Below are positions 7,585 through 16,291 of a stretch of 64,000 nt of DNA, piece by piece; the first letter of the stretch is position 1, and each line of letters begins with the position of its first letter. Source of the DNA: a virus; IMG/VR virus record IMGVR_UViG_3300042519_000373, positions 58,378 through 122,377 of that record; one strand, written 5' to 3'. Under the pieces are notes generated by a model. It saw only the letters and a list, made by a program, of their open reading frames with translations. It did no database searches and was not told the origin of the DNA. The position numbers and the translations under genes are program-made.

Positions 7585-8379
7585 CCGTAGTAGCAAATTT
7601 TTCTGCACGGCTGATGAAATTACATTTAGGTTAACATTATGTTCTTTGGCATAGTTTATTAGTGCTTCTGTATCTTTTGGAAAGCAGTATCCACCAAATC
7701 CTAAAGAACCATCTATACCCGGAACACGCATATGACTTTCACCAATACGTACATCTTGTTTAATTAAATTAACAATCACGTCATAATTTAATCCAGCTTT
7801 TTCAGCTAGTTGATAAAGTTCATTCATGAACACTACCTTAGTAGCAAGAAAGTTGTTAATAGCATATTTGGCCAAGGCAGCATCTCCAATATTACAGAAC
7901 TTAACTGATTCTAAATTCGGCTGCGTCATTTTGATAATGCGTTCTGCTTCGTTTCGATATGCTCTAACATCACCGCCAATAATACACCACTTTGCGTTGG
8001 CATAATCTCTACTGGCATTAGCCGCGGTCAAAAATTCTGGACTGTGTACTAGATTAGGATAGACTTTATTAAGACGTTGATATACATTTGGCGGTGCAGT
8101 TACTTTAGAAATAATAACACCTCGAAAGTCTTTTAGTTTTTCTAAAACACTTTCTAAAATACTTGTATCACAACTTCCGTCATCATTCATTGGACTTGGG
8201 ACACATATAAAGATGCCCTCACATGTCATCAACTCTGCGTAAGTTCCAACGTATCCTTTACGTACATCTGAGTCCACACATACAACATTATCTGGTACAA
8301 ACTCGGTAGAAGATCGAACAGCTTCACCTACAAAGCCTAACCCTACAATTCCTATTCTGGGATAAAAAGAGTCATTCAT
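7567..8379 (-). CDS. UDP-glucose/GDP-mannose dehydrogenase family protein (short form)
   Basis: A 270-residue nucleotide-sugar dehydrogenase. The NAD-binding Rossmann motif is GIVGLGFVGEA near the N-terminus, then FICVPSP, SPEFL, and the catalytic-cysteine motif GGYCFPKD near residue 230. Family members oxidise UDP-sugars to uronates and usually exceed 400 residues with a C-terminal UDP-binding Rossmann domain; this protein ends soon after the catalytic cysteine, so that domain is missing. It overlaps a glycosyltransferase gene (8376) by four bases, suggesting one sugar pathway. Whether the short form oxidises a free nucleotide sugar is uncertain. Confidence 0.85.
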   Translation of the reverse strand: MNDSFYPRIGIVGLGFVGEAVRSSTEFVPDNVVCVDSDVRKGYVGTYAELMTCEGIFICVPSPMNDDGSCDTSILESVLEKLKDFRGVIISKVTAPPNVYQRLNKVYPNLVHSPEFLTAANASRDYANAKWCIIGGDVRAYRNEAERIIKMTQPNLESVKFCNIGDAALAKYAINNFLATKVVFMNELYQLAEKAGLNYDVIVNLIKQDVRIGESHMRVPGIDGSLGFGGYCFPKDTEALINYAKEHNVNLNVISSAVQKNLLLRLTEPK

Positions 8380-9470
8380 TTTATATTCTCTAAAAGAATG
8401 TTAGCACTGAAAAACAAACTGGTTAGATCCTGTGCTTGTTTGTTTAATTGAGGAAGGAATTTATTATAATTTTCCATGTACTGCATTATCTTTTGACATA
8501 TTTGCGGTCGATAGCCTTGATAGTTTTCCCAGTTACGAGTCCAGATTTCCGGATACTTAAATGTATCGAAATACATTTCAGAGTAGCTAAGACGATCTGG
8601 TACCATTGGAACGGCATCTACTAAGGCACCTTCGTAACAGCTAATGCCAAGAGTTTCCTGCAAGTTAGCACTGAACACTATTTTTGCTTCGCCTAACAAA
8701 TTATGATATTCGTTTTTAGTCAGTTGTTGATCCTGACACACTACAAATTCATATTGTGGCAAGTGTTCTTTTAAGTCACGAAAGATTTCAACTTGCTTCT
8801 CGGGTGCAATACGATGCGGAAATAAAATTAAGTCACGCTTTGGCATACCCTTGTATGCGGTAAGTATATCATCCATATACTCCATGGGCCAGCCTGTGCG
8901 TACAACCTTGTTGTTGAATAACGTATCGTCAAATACAGTCTTATACATACTTGCTTTACGATCCGGATCTGGTTGGATCAAGTTTTCGTAAAACATGTGA
9001 ATATGAAAGTCTGTGGCAAAGTAGTTGTGATCAAAAGCATGGTAGAAACTTTTTTCAGCGTGTCTGACCCAAGGCTTGTTGCCAACAAGACGTCCTAGGA
9101 AGTCTTGTGGATCATAACTGCCAGCATGCCAAAGACCGTGTGTTGTTACTGGAATACCCAGCAGTTCACTCATGTACTTGAGATTGATGATACCAGGGTG
9201 CCAAGCATCAGTAAATATAAAATGATCACCTGCATGAACGGCTCCGTCGCAAAATAGCCGACCCATCTGCTCAACCTGCCGAGCTTTGTAGATGTTTGTG
9301 CCGCCAAAATTAAGAAAAGCCCCAGGGGTAGTAGCACTAGGAATATCTGCGGGACCAGAGATAATTTGAACATTGTGTCCTGCCTTTCGTAAGAGATTAG
9401 GTACATGAGTCTTCCACTGACCCGTGTACCTAGTCTCAACTGATTCTAAATCAACGAGAAAAACTGTCAT
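8376..9470 (-). CDS. GT-B glycosyltransferase (GT4-like)
   Basis: The ATG at 9470 gives 364 residues beginning MTVFLVDLESVETRYTGQW, typical of the first strand of a GT-B fold. The open frame to 9656 runs antiparallel in frame through another real gene and is rejected. C-terminal features include LFPHRIAPEKQVEIF and the nucleotide-sugar-binding stretch ISCYEGALVDAVPMVPD, as in GT4 enzymes. It is translationally coupled to the nucleotide-sugar dehydrogenase and stands between dpdA and folE. The acceptor could be host surface sugar, a virion protein or modified DNA; the sequence does not decide. Confidence 0.78.
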   Translation of the reverse strand: MTVFLVDLESVETRYTGQWKTHVPNLLRKAGHNVQIISGPADIPSATTPGAFLNFGGTNIYKARQVEQMGRLFCDGAVHAGDHFIFTDAWHPGIINLKYMSELLGIPVTTHGLWHAGSYDPQDFLGRLVGNKPWVRHAEKSFYHAFDHNYFATDFHIHMFYENLIQPDPDRKASMYKTVFDDTLFNNKVVRTGWPMEYMDDILTAYKGMPKRDLILFPHRIAPEKQVEIFRDLKEHLPQYEFVVCQDQQLTKNEYHNLLGEAKIVFSANLQETLGISCYEGALVDAVPMVPDRLSYSEMYFDTFKYPEIWTRNWENYQGYRPQICQKIMQYMENYNKFLPQLNKQAQDLTSLFFSANILLENIK

Positions 9471-9705
9471 TTCTGTTGTATTGTGGACGAGGGTTTTTAC
9501 CCTTGTATTCAGTGCGAGGCCGACGTTCACCTCCGCTGTTCCAACGCTGATAATTCTTGTATTCTGGAGAGCGATACAAGTCTGCTGGATTAAAATCCAA
9601 CAAGTTGAAACGGCAATAATCAAGCCACTTATCGAGATCATCAAAGATCTTTTCAACTTCGGGTTTCATGAACAGGGTTTTTTGAATGTAATTTGGCTGT
9701 GCCAT
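9451..9705 (-). CDS. small conserved phage hypothetical protein
   Basis: An 84-residue basic protein starting MAQPNYIQKTLFMKPEV, with an N-terminal helical part (EVEKIFDDLDKWLDYCRF) and a disordered Arg/Asn/Pro-rich tail. It overlaps the glycosyltransferase start by 20 bases. I recall close relatives in T4-like cyanophages, but no function. A real gene is favoured over the alternative frame because of its composition and its own start signal. Confidence 0.65.
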   Translation of the reverse strand: MAQPNYIQKTLFMKPEVEKIFDDLDKWLDYCRFNLLDFNPADLYRSPEYKNYQRWNSGGERRPRTEYKGKNPRPQYNRNDSFSR

Positions 9706-9720
9706 TTTTATAATACCTAA

Positions 9721-10104
9721 TTAAAGGGTTGAAGGAAATTTAATGAAGCAGCCATTCTCGCCGTCTTCACTTACGTCAATCCAAATCTCACGACCTGGAT
9801 ATCTTGCAGAAATAGTTCCGTGAAGATCACGGCTTATCATTTCGCAGGATTTATGGTTAAGTTCGAGTGTGCCATCTGTGTAGCAGTGCTCTAACCAACG
9901 CTTAAACTGAATAAACTCAATATCACGATCATCGTGAAATACTTGAATATAGATTTTAAAATGGAAAATATGACGGTGCGGAGTACCAAGGAAGCTAACA
10001 TCATACATGTCGCCTGTTTTAAGTTTAGGATCTGTGGCCGCTGCGGGATACAGATGAACACCTTCCTTGCGAAAGGTAACCCAAATCATATTAAGATCAG
10101 TCAT
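9721..10104 (-). CDS. T-fold (QueD/PTPS-like) protein, second copy
   Basis: A 127-residue protein whose pattern fits the 6-pyruvoyl-tetrahydropterin synthase/QueD T-fold: HRHIFHFKIYI (H43, H45, H48), then DIEFIQFKRWLEH (the VDFxxLK strand-helix), CEMISRDLHGTI helix, and EIWIDVSEDGENG matching the C-terminal purine-binding strand. The N-terminal zinc-site His/Cys of true QueD is not obvious, and a better QueD is encoded at 62215. It lies two genes downstream of dpdA, so a role on a deazaguanine intermediate is plausible. T-fold decarboxylases or other tailoring enzymes are possible; the exact activity is not known. Confidence 0.5.
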   Translation of the reverse strand: MTDLNMIWVTFRKEGVHLYPAAATDPKLKTGDMYDVSFLGTPHRHIFHFKIYIQVFHDDRDIEFIQFKRWLEHCYTDGTLELNHKSCEMISRDLHGTISARYPGREIWIDVSEDGENGCFIKFPSTL

Positions 10105-10303
10105 TAACTAATTCCTTTGCAAGAGATTTAATCTCTGAATCGGTTAGGAAAAATTGATAGTTTGAAGTAAAGTCAACTTCACCATCTTTGTTAAAACATT
10201 CTTGAATAAACTGTACATGGTTTAAATCTGTAGGAGTAAGACATTTTTTACTTTGTACTCGAAGTCTAAACGCTTTATTTTCTTTAACTGTAAACTCTTT
10301 CAT
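10097..10303 (-). CDS. small hypothetical protein
   Basis: A 68-residue protein, basic in the first third (KAFRLRVQSKKC) and mixed alpha/beta after. It overlaps its neighbours on both sides by a few bases (start at 10303 overlaps the upstream stop as ATGA), so it belongs to the dpdA transcription unit. No family recognised. Confidence 0.6.
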   Translation of the reverse strand: MKEFTVKENKAFRLRVQSKKCLTPTDLNHVQFIQECFNKDGEVDFTSNYQFFLTDSEIKSLAKELVND

Positions 10304-10818
10304 TTTGCTATTTCGTCCTCTTTATATTGATCCCAATCGGTAAACTTATTACTATCCAACAAGTCGTGCAACCTATGCGTCCAAACTCCTGCATTAGTTG
10401 CTTCAAAATCTTTGTCGTCTAGCTTTATTGTAGCATTATAATTGAACTGTGTCAAGTAGGGTAGCTTAACAGAAATCATCGAAATGAATTTTCTTTGCTC
10501 ATTCAGTCCCGTTTCCAAAATATCTTCTGCATATTTGCAATCAAAATCTAGAGTACACCAAAAATCTTGTTTCAAAAGAGCCATAATCATTAGTTTCCAA
10601 TTTTCGAGTTCTTCTGTACTTCTTGGTTTAAAACTTTGATTTGCTCCAAAGTATACATGTTTTACTTTTTCTTGTTTTGCAAGCAGTAATACTTCGGCTG
10701 GATTTTGGACACCTGTTACAAACAAAGTGTCCATTCCATATGCCGCAGTATGTTCAATTTCTTTTCCTGTAAAGAAAATTACCTGATCACTAGTGCCCGT
10801 TGCATAATCACGATTCAT
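10300..10818 (-). CDS. hypothetical protein coupled to dpdA
   Basis: A 172-residue soluble protein that overlaps the end of dpdA by 11 bases. It has an alternating strand/helix pattern: VIFFTGKEIEHTAA, DTLFVTGVQNPAEVLLLAK, VKHVYFGANQSF, then WCTLDFDCKYAEDIL, suggesting a Rossmann-like or partial-barrel alpha/beta domain. I see no SGGxDS motif, so it is not QueC. Translational coupling to dpdA makes it a candidate for the same modification pathway, but no function is recognised. Confidence 0.6.
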   Translation of the reverse strand: MNRDYATGTSDQVIFFTGKEIEHTAAYGMDTLFVTGVQNPAEVLLLAKQEKVKHVYFGANQSFKPRSTEELENWKLMIMALLKQDFWCTLDFDCKYAEDILETGLNEQRKFISMISVKLPYLTQFNYNATIKLDDKDFEATNAGVWTHRLHDLLDSNKFTDWDQYKEDEIAK

Positions 10819-12445
10819 TAATAATTCCTTCTTCTAAAGAACGTAGGTCGTCATCGTCTGGATTTTCTAAATCTACTTCCGACGAAGTAGTAACTTCTTC
10901 AATTTCGAATAAGTTGTTAAACTTGTTTTGAGCAGGACCGCCTTGCAAGCGAGAACCTTCTAAACTCTTTAAGAAAGGCATAGCTTGTTCGATCATTGCA
11001 AATGCTTCTGCTTTATCCTTAGTATTGAATAGATCCTCTACAAAGGTATTAAAGTATAACACATTTCTAGGAACCCAGTCACTGTGTTCGTCGCTCATAT
11101 CAGAGCCCTTAACTTTTTTCCAATGTGTCCAATGTAGCTTGCCGGAAGTCTTGGCAATCTCAATATCCATTAACTGTTGAGCACGTTGTACCGCAACAAT
11201 ATGACACTCAACATTATGACCCATCATCAATGCATAGGCAAAACTATCCCACGATGTTTTGTTTGGAATCTTACCTAGTTTATTAAGTCTCGGCACAGTG
11301 TTATAGTGAGCAGGATTTAAGTGATCAAACTTAGCACCATTTAATTCTGCGTCAGTCTTTCTCTCGCCTAGATCATAGTAGGCAATATCCTTCATTGTTA
11401 GTCTGCGACCGATTGACGATTCGAATGGGAACGGGATATCTGATCCTGAAAGTGCTTTGTTATCTGGGGCTTTGTCCATAATAACACTCCACCTTTTTGG
11501 CGTGTGGACTGCGTTTGTGTAGACAAGTCCGTGTGCTGTTGCGATGAACGGTGAGGCACAGTCAAAAGATATGGTAAGCTCTTCATTAATATGTTTCCTA
11601 ATTTGTCGTTGAATCAAAGTTAAGTAACAACTCCAGTCGAGTTGTGCTGTACCCAAGAAGTGGATCCAGTTTTTGCCCTTCAGCAAACCATCTTCACGCA
11701 AGGTCATTAGACGCTTGAGTGTAATATCCATCTTGCACATATTGGCACCACCGAAGGCCCAACCTTCTGCTTCGCGACCTGCATACTTACCTTTAGGATC
11801 GCTGAATTCTTTTACACCTGCATACCACTTTTCAGCAGTGTCCCAATCTGAACCTTGTAAAACATTGAGCCATTTAGTTTGGCCTAATCGATTCATTAGG
11901 AAGTAATCGTTGTTGTAGCGAGTCTTGTCTAAACAGTCATCGAATGTTTTTAAGCCTGTCTTTGGACTATGGATGTGATCGCAAGCCCATGTAGGAACGT
12001 CTAACATCATTGACCAGTCGGCTGTGAGCTCGAGCCATTCTAAAATACTTTGGCGTGTCTTAGTAGCACTTTTACCTTCAAAGTCTAACCAGTCAAACTT
12101 TAGAACGCCCTTACCAATTTGGTATCCGCCGGAGTCTCCCAGAATCATTGTATTCCCGCGATCACGTTGTTGGATCATTGACTCCTGCGTTATACTCTTA
12201 TTCAAGTCCAACTGTGCGTGACCCGCAGAGTATAGACCGTACTTGTATGTGAAATATCCTTGTTCAGGATTTAAAAAATTCATACCTTCAATACCACGAT
12301 CAAATCCTGCCGGAACTCGAGCTTTAGGCACGAATTCTTCTAGTCGTTGTTTGGCAACATAGGTACTATAGAAACTACTAATAGCTGGCAAATAGACAGC
12401 ATAGTCTTTCTGTAATGGTGTTAGGTTAACTTGTTGTTTCGTCAT
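10808..12445 (-). CDS. dpdA: DNA 7-deazaguanine transglycosylase DpdA
   Basis: A 545-residue member of the tRNA-guanine transglycosylase superfamily. The TGT signatures appear in order: ILGDSGGYQIGKG with the general-base D104, MMLDVP (D149), LNVLQG (193-198), FGG (231-233), HFLGTAQL (262-269) and SFDCASP with the nucleophile D295. There is no C-terminal PUA or tRNA-specific zinc site, and the sequence is divergent from tRNA TGTs, as expected for phage DpdA, which exchanges guanine in DNA for a 7-deazaguanine. folE, queE and queD in the same window supply the base. It lies directly downstream of the sliding-clamp cluster, in keeping with post-replicative modification. Confidence 0.88.
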   Translation of the reverse strand: MTKQQVNLTPLQKDYAVYLPAISSFYSTYVAKQRLEEFVPKARVPAGFDRGIEGMNFLNPEQGYFTYKYGLYSAGHAQLDLNKSITQESMIQQRDRGNTMILGDSGGYQIGKGVLKFDWLDFEGKSATKTRQSILEWLELTADWSMMLDVPTWACDHIHSPKTGLKTFDDCLDKTRYNNDYFLMNRLGQTKWLNVLQGSDWDTAEKWYAGVKEFSDPKGKYAGREAEGWAFGGANMCKMDITLKRLMTLREDGLLKGKNWIHFLGTAQLDWSCYLTLIQRQIRKHINEELTISFDCASPFIATAHGLVYTNAVHTPKRWSVIMDKAPDNKALSGSDIPFPFESSIGRRLTMKDIAYYDLGERKTDAELNGAKFDHLNPAHYNTVPRLNKLGKIPNKTSWDSFAYALMMGHNVECHIVAVQRAQQLMDIEIAKTSGKLHWTHWKKVKGSDMSDEHSDWVPRNVLYFNTFVEDLFNTKDKAEAFAMIEQAMPFLKSLEGSRLQGGPAQNKFNNLFEIEEVTTSSEVDLENPDDDDLRSLEEGIINES

Positions 12446-12797
12446 GTTCTTTACTTAATATTATTGTAGCATCTAATTGTATCTTGGCCTTCTTTAAATT
12501 GCCCAAGGCAATATTAATAGCAGGATGTTCTCGGGCCAATGCTTCAAGTTGCAATTCTTCGTCACGCTTCTTTCGAGCCCAGTCAAGCAATGCTACTGCT
12601 TCACTGGTCATTGATACACTAGCATAGCTGCTGGCTAACTCTTGCCACGATGAACCGTCATACACTTCTATATTATGATTAGAGGTATTATATCTCATCA
12701 TACCTGCTGATTGGTTTCCGGAAGGAATGTAAGGATTCATTGGACTGCCTCCAGTTACCTGGAGGTATAGTCCACTGTGGGTTAACCCTTTTATCAT
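12426..12797 (-). CDS. hypothetical protein, fibre-like N-terminus
   Basis: A 123-residue protein. The first half (GMMRYNTSNHNIEVYDGSSWQELA) resembles the short motif that recurs in phage fibre proteins, and the second half is helical and charged (LDWARKKRDEELQLEALARE). It sits between gp45 and dpdA, overlapping gp45 by four bases and dpdA by 20. No function is recognised; the combination of fibre-like and helical segments beside the clamp gene is odd. Confidence 0.65.
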   Translation of the reverse strand: MIKGLTHSGLYLQVTGGSPMNPYIPSGNQSAGMMRYNTSNHNIEVYDGSSWQELASSYASVSMTSEAVALLDWARKKRDEELQLEALAREHPAINIALGNLKKAKIQLDATIILSKEHDETTS

Positions 12798-13528
12798 GCC
12801 TGTGCTGGAATAATATATTTGTAAGTAGCTAGACCGCTATCTAATGTAATCTGCATAGCACCTTCATTGCTAAAACTAACTTTGGCATTGTTTGCATCGG
12901 CAATTTTAAGAATGCTCAATACACTTTGAACAGGCCATGTCCATCCTTTATTTAGGCTACCAGTAACACCTGTTGCAAAAATAAATTCACCACCGTGTGT
13001 ACTTTGGTCACCAAATGTAAACTTTAAATTACCACCATCAGTCTTTGCAAGGAATGTAGTGTGCTCGTTGTTTGCAGCCGCCTGGAACTGAAAACGTTGT
13101 ACACTTTGAACGCTGGGCTCGATCTCGACATCCCATCTAACTCCGCGAAACTTAACAGTCTTTAACTTTTCGTTAATGATGTCAGTGTTCATAAAACGGT
13201 AATCGTTCTTAAAATCCTTGGTCTTATTTTCAAAGTGCAAACCAGTTGGGATAGTATCGCCATTACGGTCTGCGGTAGTAACTTCAATCTTAGCATCTTC
13301 TTTATACTCAGGGCAATCTAGCAAATACTTGAGTTTGTTCATTTGTGGCATACCAAATACGCCAATCATATCTGGATATGGGTTAGCAGTTTCGGCGTAC
13401 ATGATAACTGAACGGTCATCTGCCATACTGTCAACGGAGGTCTTTTTATCGTCTCCAGTAATTTTCACAATGTTTAGGAAACCAAGGTTATGTGTGTGAC
13501 CTACGATGTCTTGAAGAATGTCTTTCAT
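12794..13528 (-). CDS. 45: T4 gp45-like DNA sliding clamp
   Basis: A 244-residue sliding clamp of the T4 type. It has the repeated beta-alpha-beta architecture without a nucleotide-binding site; landmarks are YPDMIGVFGMPQMNKLKYLL, YRFMNTDIINEK and the C-terminal ATYKYIIPAQ strand. It forms the trimeric ring that tethers gp43; in T4 it also activates late transcription with gp33/gp55. It lies just downstream of gp43 and has its own sigma-70 promoter (13546-13574). ATG follows an AAAGGA site. Confidence 0.9.
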   Translation of the reverse strand: MKDILQDIVGHTHNLGFLNIVKITGDDKKTSVDSMADDRSVIMYAETANPYPDMIGVFGMPQMNKLKYLLDCPEYKEDAKIEVTTADRNGDTIPTGLHFENKTKDFKNDYRFMNTDIINEKLKTVKFRGVRWDVEIEPSVQSVQRFQFQAAANNEHTTFLAKTDGGNLKFTFGDQSTHGGEFIFATGVTGSLNKGWTWPVQSVLSILKIADANNAKVSFSNEGAMQITLDSGLATYKYIIPAQA

Positions 13529-13545
13529 TTTAAATCCTTTTGTTT

Positions 13546-13574
13546 AGTATATTTAGAAATTTGTATAATGTCAA
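13546..13574 (-). promoter_or_regulatory. sigma-70 promoter for gp45
   Basis: TTGACA (13574-13569), 17-base spacer and TATACT (13551-13546) on the minus strand, just after the gp43 stop. It gives the clamp its own transcript. Confidence 0.85.
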
Positions 13575-13581
13575 ATAAATT

Positions 13582-16251
13582 TTATTCAAAGCTGAATAAA
13601 CTGCCGAATGTATTATTTTGTGTAGTGGATTCTAAATCCCACTCTAGTACTCCAATAAGGTTTTCTAGCTTATTGTTAATAATGGTTGCCTCCATCTCCC
13701 CATGATCAAACGGAAGTTCTTGGAACCATTTCGGTAAACGCATTTCGTCAACTGGATATGCAATTGAAGTGTATCCTAATGGATTGTCTTTCATCTTGCA
13801 CACAATAACTTTCATGCCGTCTACAATACCCATCGAGTATTTGTCACCGTTCATACGTTTAAGAGTATTCCAATTAATACTAGCACGAACATGTCCGGGC
13901 ATGTTGGTTCTACCCGCTTTGACTTCTTTGGCCTGATACTCTGCAATGTTATTTGCACGTTTAGGACTACCCTTCTCCCACCCAGGCCTCTGTTTGAATT
14001 CACTTCGGAACTCACCGATACGTTCTAGAATTTCTTCTTCTTGAGCATTGTTAAGAACTTTGGTTAAAATCTCGCTTAAAAAGTTTTGCATAAATTCAGG
14101 AGTATCACTACGTTTCAAATCTAAGCCCATGGCTTTGATTTTACCTGGCTTGCCATCTATATCTTGCCTCTTACCTTCCTTGTCAAAGTACAAGATAGCG
14201 TATCGCTTCTTGGTCATAAAGATGCCTTTGATAGCAACAAATTCTCGACCGGCCTTAATAACATCTCCTCGAGTTTTTGGGCAATGAAAATCGTCCAACA
14301 TAAATTGTGGAAATGTTCCATTTACTTCTTCAGAGATAGTATCGTATAGTTGAACGACAACTTCTTTGTTCCAGGGAATTACCCCTTTATTGATATCATT
14401 TTTTAAAGTAGTGTATGCACTAAAATATACAGAGTCAGTATCACCGTATATCACACTCTTGCCGGTGTAGTTATAGTCTCCAGTAATAACTTCATTTACT
14501 TTCGAAGCCATATGCCTGGCGATCCGTCTACCAGTAAGAGTTGTGGATTGCCCAATACGATTATCAAAGAACCTACAACCAGCGTTAAGAATAGCACCGT
14601 ATAAGCTATTAAGGTTAATCTTTTTAACCAGCTGTCTTTTATCCCAATATTCTTCTTCAACTTTATTCCCCGATGCAATACATTCTTTTAATTTTGCCTG
14701 CATTTCTTTACGTTCGGCATACCAACGTTTCAACAATCCAGGAATGATCCCTTCTTTCTCATAGGTAAAGATAGTACCGTTTGCTGAGATAACCCACGGC
14801 TGATTACTTTCAAAAATCAGTTCATAAATTTGAGCCCCACTTAGCACATCAACTCTGCCATCTTCCCAATCAACTGTGATATCAGTTACACGATCTTTTG
14901 CCATGACAAGTTCGTATTCGTTACTGCCGAACTTGCCTTCCCAAGAGGCTGCAAAGCTAGAACCCTTTGCTATCTTACCTTCAATTTCAGCTTTGGTATA
15001 AGATTGACGTAACTGCCCAACAATAGTTTCTGGTCCCATGTTTAATGCACGAATAGCTGACGGATACAATGAGTTAATGTCCATTGATCCAATCCAGTCA
15101 TGCAATCCTTTCTTAGGATATGCAACATACGCACCAGCGGCTTGTGTTTCTAAATCATCATCACGTTTAGGACGACCCGGAACAATTAGTCCTCGATGAT
15201 GAGCTTCATTTACAATGGCCTGCTCAGTTACAGCCACAGCACCCATTGTGGTCTGTAACAACACAGTACATTCATGTGCTAGTGTATTTGCTAGGTCAAT
15301 AAATTTTAATTTATTATCTAGTTTATTCAGCAATGCAGTATCTTGCCTGTTGTATTCAATAAACTTGCGGAAGTCATTGTTGTACAATTGATCTAGGGTA
15401 CCTTCGTACTGCGTCTTAGTTTCACCTACCTCCATCTCTCCAATTGCATCCAATCGGTATGTATGTCGCTCTTCATAGGTGTACTTGCGGTACAACTCGA
15501 GACTGTCCAAATGAACACGACCAACAAGATCATAAGTAATAGCCTTTTTTCCATACTTCTCGTACTCCCGTTTCTTGGGGAACTGGTCCCATAGACATAA
15601 CCTACGGGTATCTTCTTTGCTAAGAACTTTAATGATGCGGTTGACAGTATAAGGCATATCGTATCCTTCACTGTTCCATCCGCTTAAAATATCTGCATCT
15701 TGAATCAAGCCCAGGAATGTTTCCAACATTTCGTATTCTGTTTCAAACAGCATTGTGTTAGGAAAGTCTTTTACCTGCTCTACTGCTTGCTCCATTGTCA
15801 GTGTCTTTGGGGGGACTGCAAGACATACTAATGTATCTAACCATTGTAGGTGGACAGAAATCGCAGTAATTGGCATGAACGCATCTTCAGGAGTACTGTA
15901 ACCACGTTCTGGATCAAAGTCTACTTCAATGTCCCAAAATGCTACATTGAGCTTAGGAGCATCTTTGCCTAAATAGTTTTCTTCTAGGCATCGGAATACA
16001 GGATTAATATCATTTTCAAAGAGTTTCTTTCCTGAATGAATTCGGGTTTCTTTTTGGAACTCTTTGTAATTTTTGACAGAAACTTTGCTAAGAGGATCAC
16101 CGTAAATTGAACGATATTTTCCTTTAGAGTCTGGGTAGTATAATACATATTTGGCAGGATAATCTTGAAAGATTCTGCCTTTTTTGGGATCACGCTCAAC
16201 GACGCGAATAACGTCCTTGTCGCGATCCCACATTGAATCGACGTAGCTCAT
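13582..16251 (-). CDS. 43: T4 gp43-like family B DNA polymerase
   Basis: An 889-residue polymerase with proofreading exonuclease. Exo I is FWDIEVDFD (D107, E109), Exo II is GWNSEGYD (193-198 region), Exo III is YNRQDTALL (about 300). Polymerase motif A is SLYPS (394-398), motif B includes KINLNSLYGA (546-553) and motif C is YGDTDSVYF (602-610). The C-terminus ends TFGSLFSFE, a plausible clamp-binding peptide as in T4 gp43. SD AAAGGAG precedes the ATG, and its leader holds two hairpins resembling the T4 autoregulatory operator. It is the replicative polymerase of the phage. Confidence 0.96.
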   Translation of the reverse strand: MSYVDSMWDRDKDVIRVVERDPKKGRIFQDYPAKYVLYYPDSKGKYRSIYGDPLSKVSVKNYKEFQKETRIHSGKKLFENDINPVFRCLEENYLGKDAPKLNVAFWDIEVDFDPERGYSTPEDAFMPITAISVHLQWLDTLVCLAVPPKTLTMEQAVEQVKDFPNTMLFETEYEMLETFLGLIQDADILSGWNSEGYDMPYTVNRIIKVLSKEDTRRLCLWDQFPKKREYEKYGKKAITYDLVGRVHLDSLELYRKYTYEERHTYRLDAIGEMEVGETKTQYEGTLDQLYNNDFRKFIEYNRQDTALLNKLDNKLKFIDLANTLAHECTVLLQTTMGAVAVTEQAIVNEAHHRGLIVPGRPKRDDDLETQAAGAYVAYPKKGLHDWIGSMDINSLYPSAIRALNMGPETIVGQLRQSYTKAEIEGKIAKGSSFAASWEGKFGSNEYELVMAKDRVTDITVDWEDGRVDVLSGAQIYELIFESNQPWVISANGTIFTYEKEGIIPGLLKRWYAERKEMQAKLKECIASGNKVEEEYWDKRQLVKKINLNSLYGAILNAGCRFFDNRIGQSTTLTGRRIARHMASKVNEVITGDYNYTGKSVIYGDTDSVYFSAYTTLKNDINKGVIPWNKEVVVQLYDTISEEVNGTFPQFMLDDFHCPKTRGDVIKAGREFVAIKGIFMTKKRYAILYFDKEGKRQDIDGKPGKIKAMGLDLKRSDTPEFMQNFLSEILTKVLNNAQEEEILERIGEFRSEFKQRPGWEKGSPKRANNIAEYQAKEVKAGRTNMPGHVRASINWNTLKRMNGDKYSMGIVDGMKVIVCKMKDNPLGYTSIAYPVDEMRLPKWFQELPFDHGEMEATIINNKLENLIGVLEWDLESTTQNNTFGSLFSFE

Positions 16252-16261
16252 TTTTTTCTCC

Positions 16262-16283
16262 TTTGTAGTTTGTGGCCTACAAA
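16262..16283 (-). promoter_or_regulatory. hairpin overlapping the gp43 ribosome binding site (candidate operator)
   Basis: On the mRNA: stem TTTGTAG, 8-nt loop GCCACAAA, stem CTACAAA. The 3' arm runs into the AAAGGAG Shine-Dalgarno, so folding or protein binding would mask it. The loop differs by one base from that of the hairpin eight bases upstream. T4 gp43 represses its own translation by binding a hairpin with an 8-nt loop at this position. Confidence 0.65.
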
Positions 16284-16291
16284 TACCAACA

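Noticed and set aside
9471-9656. N-terminal extension of the glycosyltransferase
   Set aside because: It overlaps a better gene at 9451-9705; the GT-B first strand starts at the ATG at 9470.
10300-10818. QueC (7-cyano-7-deazaguanine synthase)
   Set aside because: No SGGxDS ATP motif and no CxxC zinc cysteines.
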